From NCBI GenBank assembly GCA_024710825.1, contig JANJUA010000133.1, forward strand, positions 1-7,395: 7,395 nucleotides of DNA, written 5' to 3'. Made by a program: the position numbers and the translations under genes. Origin of the DNA: Solirubrobacteraceae bacterium (GTDB lineage Bacteria > Actinomycetota > Thermoleophilia > Solirubrobacterales > Solirubrobacteraceae). The notes beneath the pieces are model-generated. The model made no database searches. It saw only the letters and a list, made by a program, of their open reading frames with translations, and was not told the DNA's origin. Each line of letters starts with the position of its first letter. The first letter of the stretch is position 1. Positions 5,460-7,395 of this stretch are shown piece after piece.

Positions 5460-6563
5460 GTGGCATGGATCGCGCCCGGCGTCCGGCTTCGGCGCGGCGG
5501 GTCCGCGAGGGTCGATGCTGCCGTCCGCACCCTCTATCCCGGCTACTTCGCCATGGTCATGGCCACCGGGATCGTCTCGAACGGCTTCTGGTTCTTGGAC
5601 CTCGAGACGCTCTCGGGCGCGCTGCTGGCCGTCAACCTCGTCGCCTATCCCCTGCTCGTCGTCGCGACCGTGCTCCGGGCGGTGCGCCACCGGCAGGCGC
5701 TGTGGGCCGACCTCGTCAACCCGCGGCTGGTGTTCTCGTTCTTCACGATCGTCGCGGGCAGCGACGTCCTCGGACTCCAGCTCCTGCTGCGGGGCTGGAC
5801 GGCGCCGGCGGTGGCGCTGTGGATCGTCGCGTTCGTCGCCTGGATCCTGCTGAGCTACTTCAGCTTCTCGGTGCTGACGTTCCTCAACGCCGGGACGGGC
5901 GCCGACGTCGTCCACGGCGGCTGGCTGATCGCGATCGTCGGCACGGAGTCCCTCGCCCTGCTCGGCGTCGGCATCGCGCCGTCGCTCGGCTCGCTGGAGT
6001 CGCTGATGTTCGTCGTCGCCTACTCCCTGTGGGGCGTGGGGATCGTCTTCTACGGCATCTTCGTGACGCTGTTCAGCTACCGGATCTTCTTCCTGCGCGT
6101 CGACGCCGCGGACATGAGCCCGCTGTTCTGGGTGATCATGGGCGCCGCGGCGATCAGCACGAACGCGGGCTCGACCCTGCTCGTGACCCCCACGGACCTG
6201 CCGTTCCTGATGGACATGCACCCGTTCGTCGACGGCACGACGCTGATCCTGTGGGCGTGGGCGACGTGGTGGATCCCCCTGCTCGTGATCTTCGGCTTCT
6301 GGCGACACGTCGTCTGCCGGCACCCGCTCACCTACCACCCGGCCTACTGGAGCCTCGTCTTCCCGCTCGGCATGTACACGCTCGCCACGTATCGGCTGGC
6401 GCTGGCGGCGGACTTCGCGCCGCTGCGCGACGTGCCGCAGGCGCTGATCTGGGTGGCCTTCGCCGCCTGGCTGGCCACGATGCTGGGGCTCGTGCGCTCG
6501 ATCGTCAGGCCCGGCCCCGAAGCATCCCGTGCCAGTACAGGAGCGGGAGCCCCCGGCGCTTGA
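5460..6563 (+). CDS. TDT-family transporter (TehA/SLAC1/Ssu1-like anion channel or exporter)
   Basis: A 367-residue integral membrane protein with about ten hydrophobic helices, the layout of the tellurite-resistance/dicarboxylate transporter (TDT) family. Members include TehA, plant SLAC1 anion channels, Mae1 malate carriers and the Ssu1 sulfite exporter. Family landmarks are PGYFAMVMATGIVS in helix 1 (27-40), DMSPLFWVIMGAAAISTNAG (218-237) and AYWSLVFPLGMYTLAT (295-310). I chose GTG 5460 because it is the only plausible in-frame start between the promoter and helix 1. An upstream in-frame ATG at 5331 would add 43 residues with no family resemblance and would run through the promoter. The C-terminal tail after the last helix (about 350-367) is Gly/Ala-rich and encoded antisense to the SQR gene. 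Substrate is not determinable; the adjacent sulfide oxidase makes sulfite or a related sulfur anion worth considering. Confidence 0.87.
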   Translation: MAWIAPGVRLRRGGSARVDAAVRTLYPGYFAMVMATGIVSNGFWFLDLETLSGALLAVNLVAYPLLVVATVLRAVRHRQALWADLVNPRLVFSFFTIVAGSDVLGLQLLLRGWTAPAVALWIVAFVAWILLSYFSFSVLTFLNAGTGADVVHGGWLIAIVGTESLALLGVGIAPSLGSLESLMFVVAYSLWGVGIVFYGIFVTLFSYRIFFLRVDAADMSPLFWVIMGAAAISTNAGSTLLVTPTDLPFLMDMHPFVDGTTLILWAWATWWIPLLVIFGFWRHVVCRHPLTYHPAYWSLVFPLGMYTLATYRLALAADFAPLRDVPQALIWVAFAAWLATMLGLVRSIVRPGPEASRASTGAGAPGA

Positions 6564-7395
6564 GCTCGTACATGCTGCGGCGCTCGCGGGTGGTGTCGAA
6601 CGGGAACGAGGGCGTCGGCTTCCCGCTGTAGTCGAACTCGGCGAGGATGAGGCGTCCGTAGCCGGTCACGAGCGGGCACGAGGTGTAGCCGTCGTAGCGC
6701 AGGCCGCGTCCCTCCCGGCCGAGCGCGCGCAGGACGCCGTCGACGACCACCGGGACCTGCTTGCGGACGGCGGCCCCGGTCTTCGAGGTGGGAAGGTTGC
6801 TGGCGTCGCCCAGGGCGAACACGTCGTCGTGACGCGGGTGGCGCAGCGTCTCCCTATCGACCTCGAGCCAGCCGCCCGCGTCGGCGAGAGGGCTGGAGCG
6901 CACCAGCTCCGGCGCCCGCTGGGGCGGAACGGCGTGCAGCAGGTCGTAGCGCAGCACGACCTCGCGACCGTCGGCCTCGTCGCGGAACACCGCCTCGCGC
7001 GACCGCGGGCGGACCGCGGTCAGGACGTGGCGGTAACGCGTCTCGATGCCCTTGCGATCGATCACGCGATCGAGGGCGCGCGCGTACTCGGGAACGGCGA
7101 AGATGCCCGGCGTCGCCGCCGCGTAGGTGATCCGGATGCGGTCGCGCACGCCGCGGCGGCGGAAGTGGTCGTCGGCGAGGTAGGCGATCTTCTGCGGGGC
7201 GCCCGCGCACTTGATCGGCGGCGCGGGCATCGTGAACACCGCCTCGCCGCCGTCGAGCTCGCGCAGCGCGCGCCAGGTGGCCTCGGCGCCGGCGCCGGCG
7301 CCGGCGGGGTTGGGGACGTCGCCGTCGCGGGCGAGCGCGGCGGGCAGGGCGTCGACGGCGCCCCCGTGGAGCGCCCTCCCCCCGGGCCCCACCGG
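6505..7395 (-). CDS. sqr: Type-II sulfide:quinone oxidoreductase (SQOR-like), 5' part missing
   Basis: The visible 297 codons are the C-terminal part of an FAD flavoprotein that oxidises sulfide and passes electrons to quinone at the membrane. It matches the mitochondrial/type-II SQR pattern closely: PPIKCAGAPQKIAYL (codon for the first redox Cys at 7207-7209), DLLHAVPP, VFALGDASNLPTSKTGAA for FAD contact, and YDGYTSCPLVTGYGRLILAE with the second redox Cys (6676-6678), then AEFDYSGKP and YWHGMLRG. Both cysteines of the sulfide-oxidising pair are therefore present. The N-terminal Rossmann part lies beyond the right edge, and the frame is open to 7395, so the true start is not in view. The protein ends at MLRGRA, about 15-20 residues short of the human SQOR C-terminus, which continues with an amphipathic segment. 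A GGCGCC tandem at 7285-7306 encodes an Ala/Gly run. The 3' end overlaps the TDT gene by 59 bp. Confidence 0.92.
   Translation of the reverse strand, partial: PVGPGGRALHGGAVDALPAALARDGDVPNPAGAGAGAEATWRALRELDGGEAVFTMPAPPIKCAGAPQKIAYLADDHFRRRGVRDRIRITYAAATPGIFAVPEYARALDRVIDRKGIETRYRHVLTAVRPRSREAVFRDEADGREVVLRYDLLHAVPPQRAPELVRSSPLADAGGWLEVDRETLRHPRHDDVFALGDASNLPTSKTGAAVRKQVPVVVDGVLRALGREGRGLRYDGYTSCPLVTGYGRLILAEFDYSGKPTPSFPFDTTRERRSMYELKRRGLPLLYWHGMLRGRA
7285..7306. repeat. GGCGCC short tandem repeat inside the SQR gene
   Basis: Three exact GGCGCC units plus GGCG lie in tandem. In the minus-strand frame they encode alternating Ala and Gly, in the loop before the TWRAL helix. The six-base unit keeps the reading frame if the copy number changes. 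It could be true length variation or simple GC-rich drift. Confidence 0.7.

Noticed and set aside
5290..5466. Upstream starts of narK at 5466 or 5325
   Set aside because: The added residues are Arg-rich and non-conserved; NarK proteins start shortly before helix 1, as with ATG 5289.
3925..5853. 642-codon plus-strand open frame across narK and into the TDT gene
   Set aside because: It is a shadow of NarK in an antisense frame, with extreme Arg/Glu/Asp content and no membrane or domain pattern.
5295..6338. 347-codon minus-strand open frame opposite the TDT gene
   Set aside because: It is polar and low-complexity (Asp/Arg/Glu/Gln), as expected from the complement of a membrane-protein gene.
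6525..6548. TCCCG/CGGGA inverted repeat in the TDT/SQR overlap as a bidirectional terminator
   Set aside because: The stem is only 5 bp with a 14-nt loop and no T-run, and it is inside both coding regions.
1..7395. CRISPR array, tRNA/rRNA, transposase, integrase or phage genes
   Set aside because: No regularly spaced repeats, cloverleaf-like segments, terminal inverted repeats or recombinase motifs were seen on either strand.

Overview
The window is a gene-dense, high-GC stretch (by eye around 70% or more) with short intergenic gaps, GTG/ATG starts, several genes lacking a Shine-Dalgarno sequence, and a luciferase-like oxidoreductase. This fits a high-GC actinobacterium, possibly a deep-branching soil lineage such as Thermoleophilia/Solirubrobacterales. 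The lineage is an inference from style and composition, not from a marker gene. No tRNA, rRNA, CRISPR array, insertion sequence or phage gene is visible. It looks like ordinary chromosomal metabolic territory with some unusual local architecture.

Layout. (1) Positions 1-1662, minus strand: a probable three-gene operon, read right to left: a YceI-family lipid-binding-fold protein, a DtxR/MntR-type regulator with altered metal-site residues, and the first 116 codons of a luciferase-like monooxygenase that runs off the left edge. (2) Positions 1817-3705, plus strand: a DGC-domain putative zinc-binding protein whose stop overlaps the start (ATGA) of a nitronate-monooxygenase-like flavoprotein with a Cys-containing C-terminal extension. 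(3) Positions 3633-5289, minus strand: a NarK-type nitrate/nitrite transporter followed by an A-type iron-sulfur carrier (IscA/ErpA/HesB family) with a good ribosome binding site. The carrier's 3' end overlaps the flavoprotein gene tail-to-tail by 73 bp. (4) Positions 5460-6563, plus strand: a TDT-family (TehA/SLAC1/Ssu1-like) anion channel or exporter, divergent from narK across a 170-bp region that carries a good promoter and a cluster of TGCGGG sites. (5) Positions 6505-7395, minus strand: the C-terminal two thirds or so of a type-II (SQOR-like) sulfide:quinone oxidoreductase, overlapping the TDT gene tail-to-tail by 59 bp and running off the right edge.

How the genes may work together (inference). 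Two themes are visible. The nitrogen theme: a nitronate-monooxygenase-like enzyme could release nitrite, NarK moves nitrate or nitrite, and the A-type carrier supplies Fe-S clusters needed by nitrate/nitrite enzymes. The sulfur theme: SQR oxidises sulfide, and the neighbouring TDT protein belongs to the superfamily that includes the sulfite exporter Ssu1. Neither link is proven by the sequence.

The most notable structural observation is that three leading genes (yceI-like, DGC, TDT) each have a TANNNT -10-like hexamer exactly 7 nt before a start codon with no usable Shine-Dalgarno. This suggests leaderless transcription and changes the start codons I would choose. I see no convincing undescribed defence or mobile system. 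The best candidate for an undercharacterised unit is the coupled DGC/flavoprotein pair.
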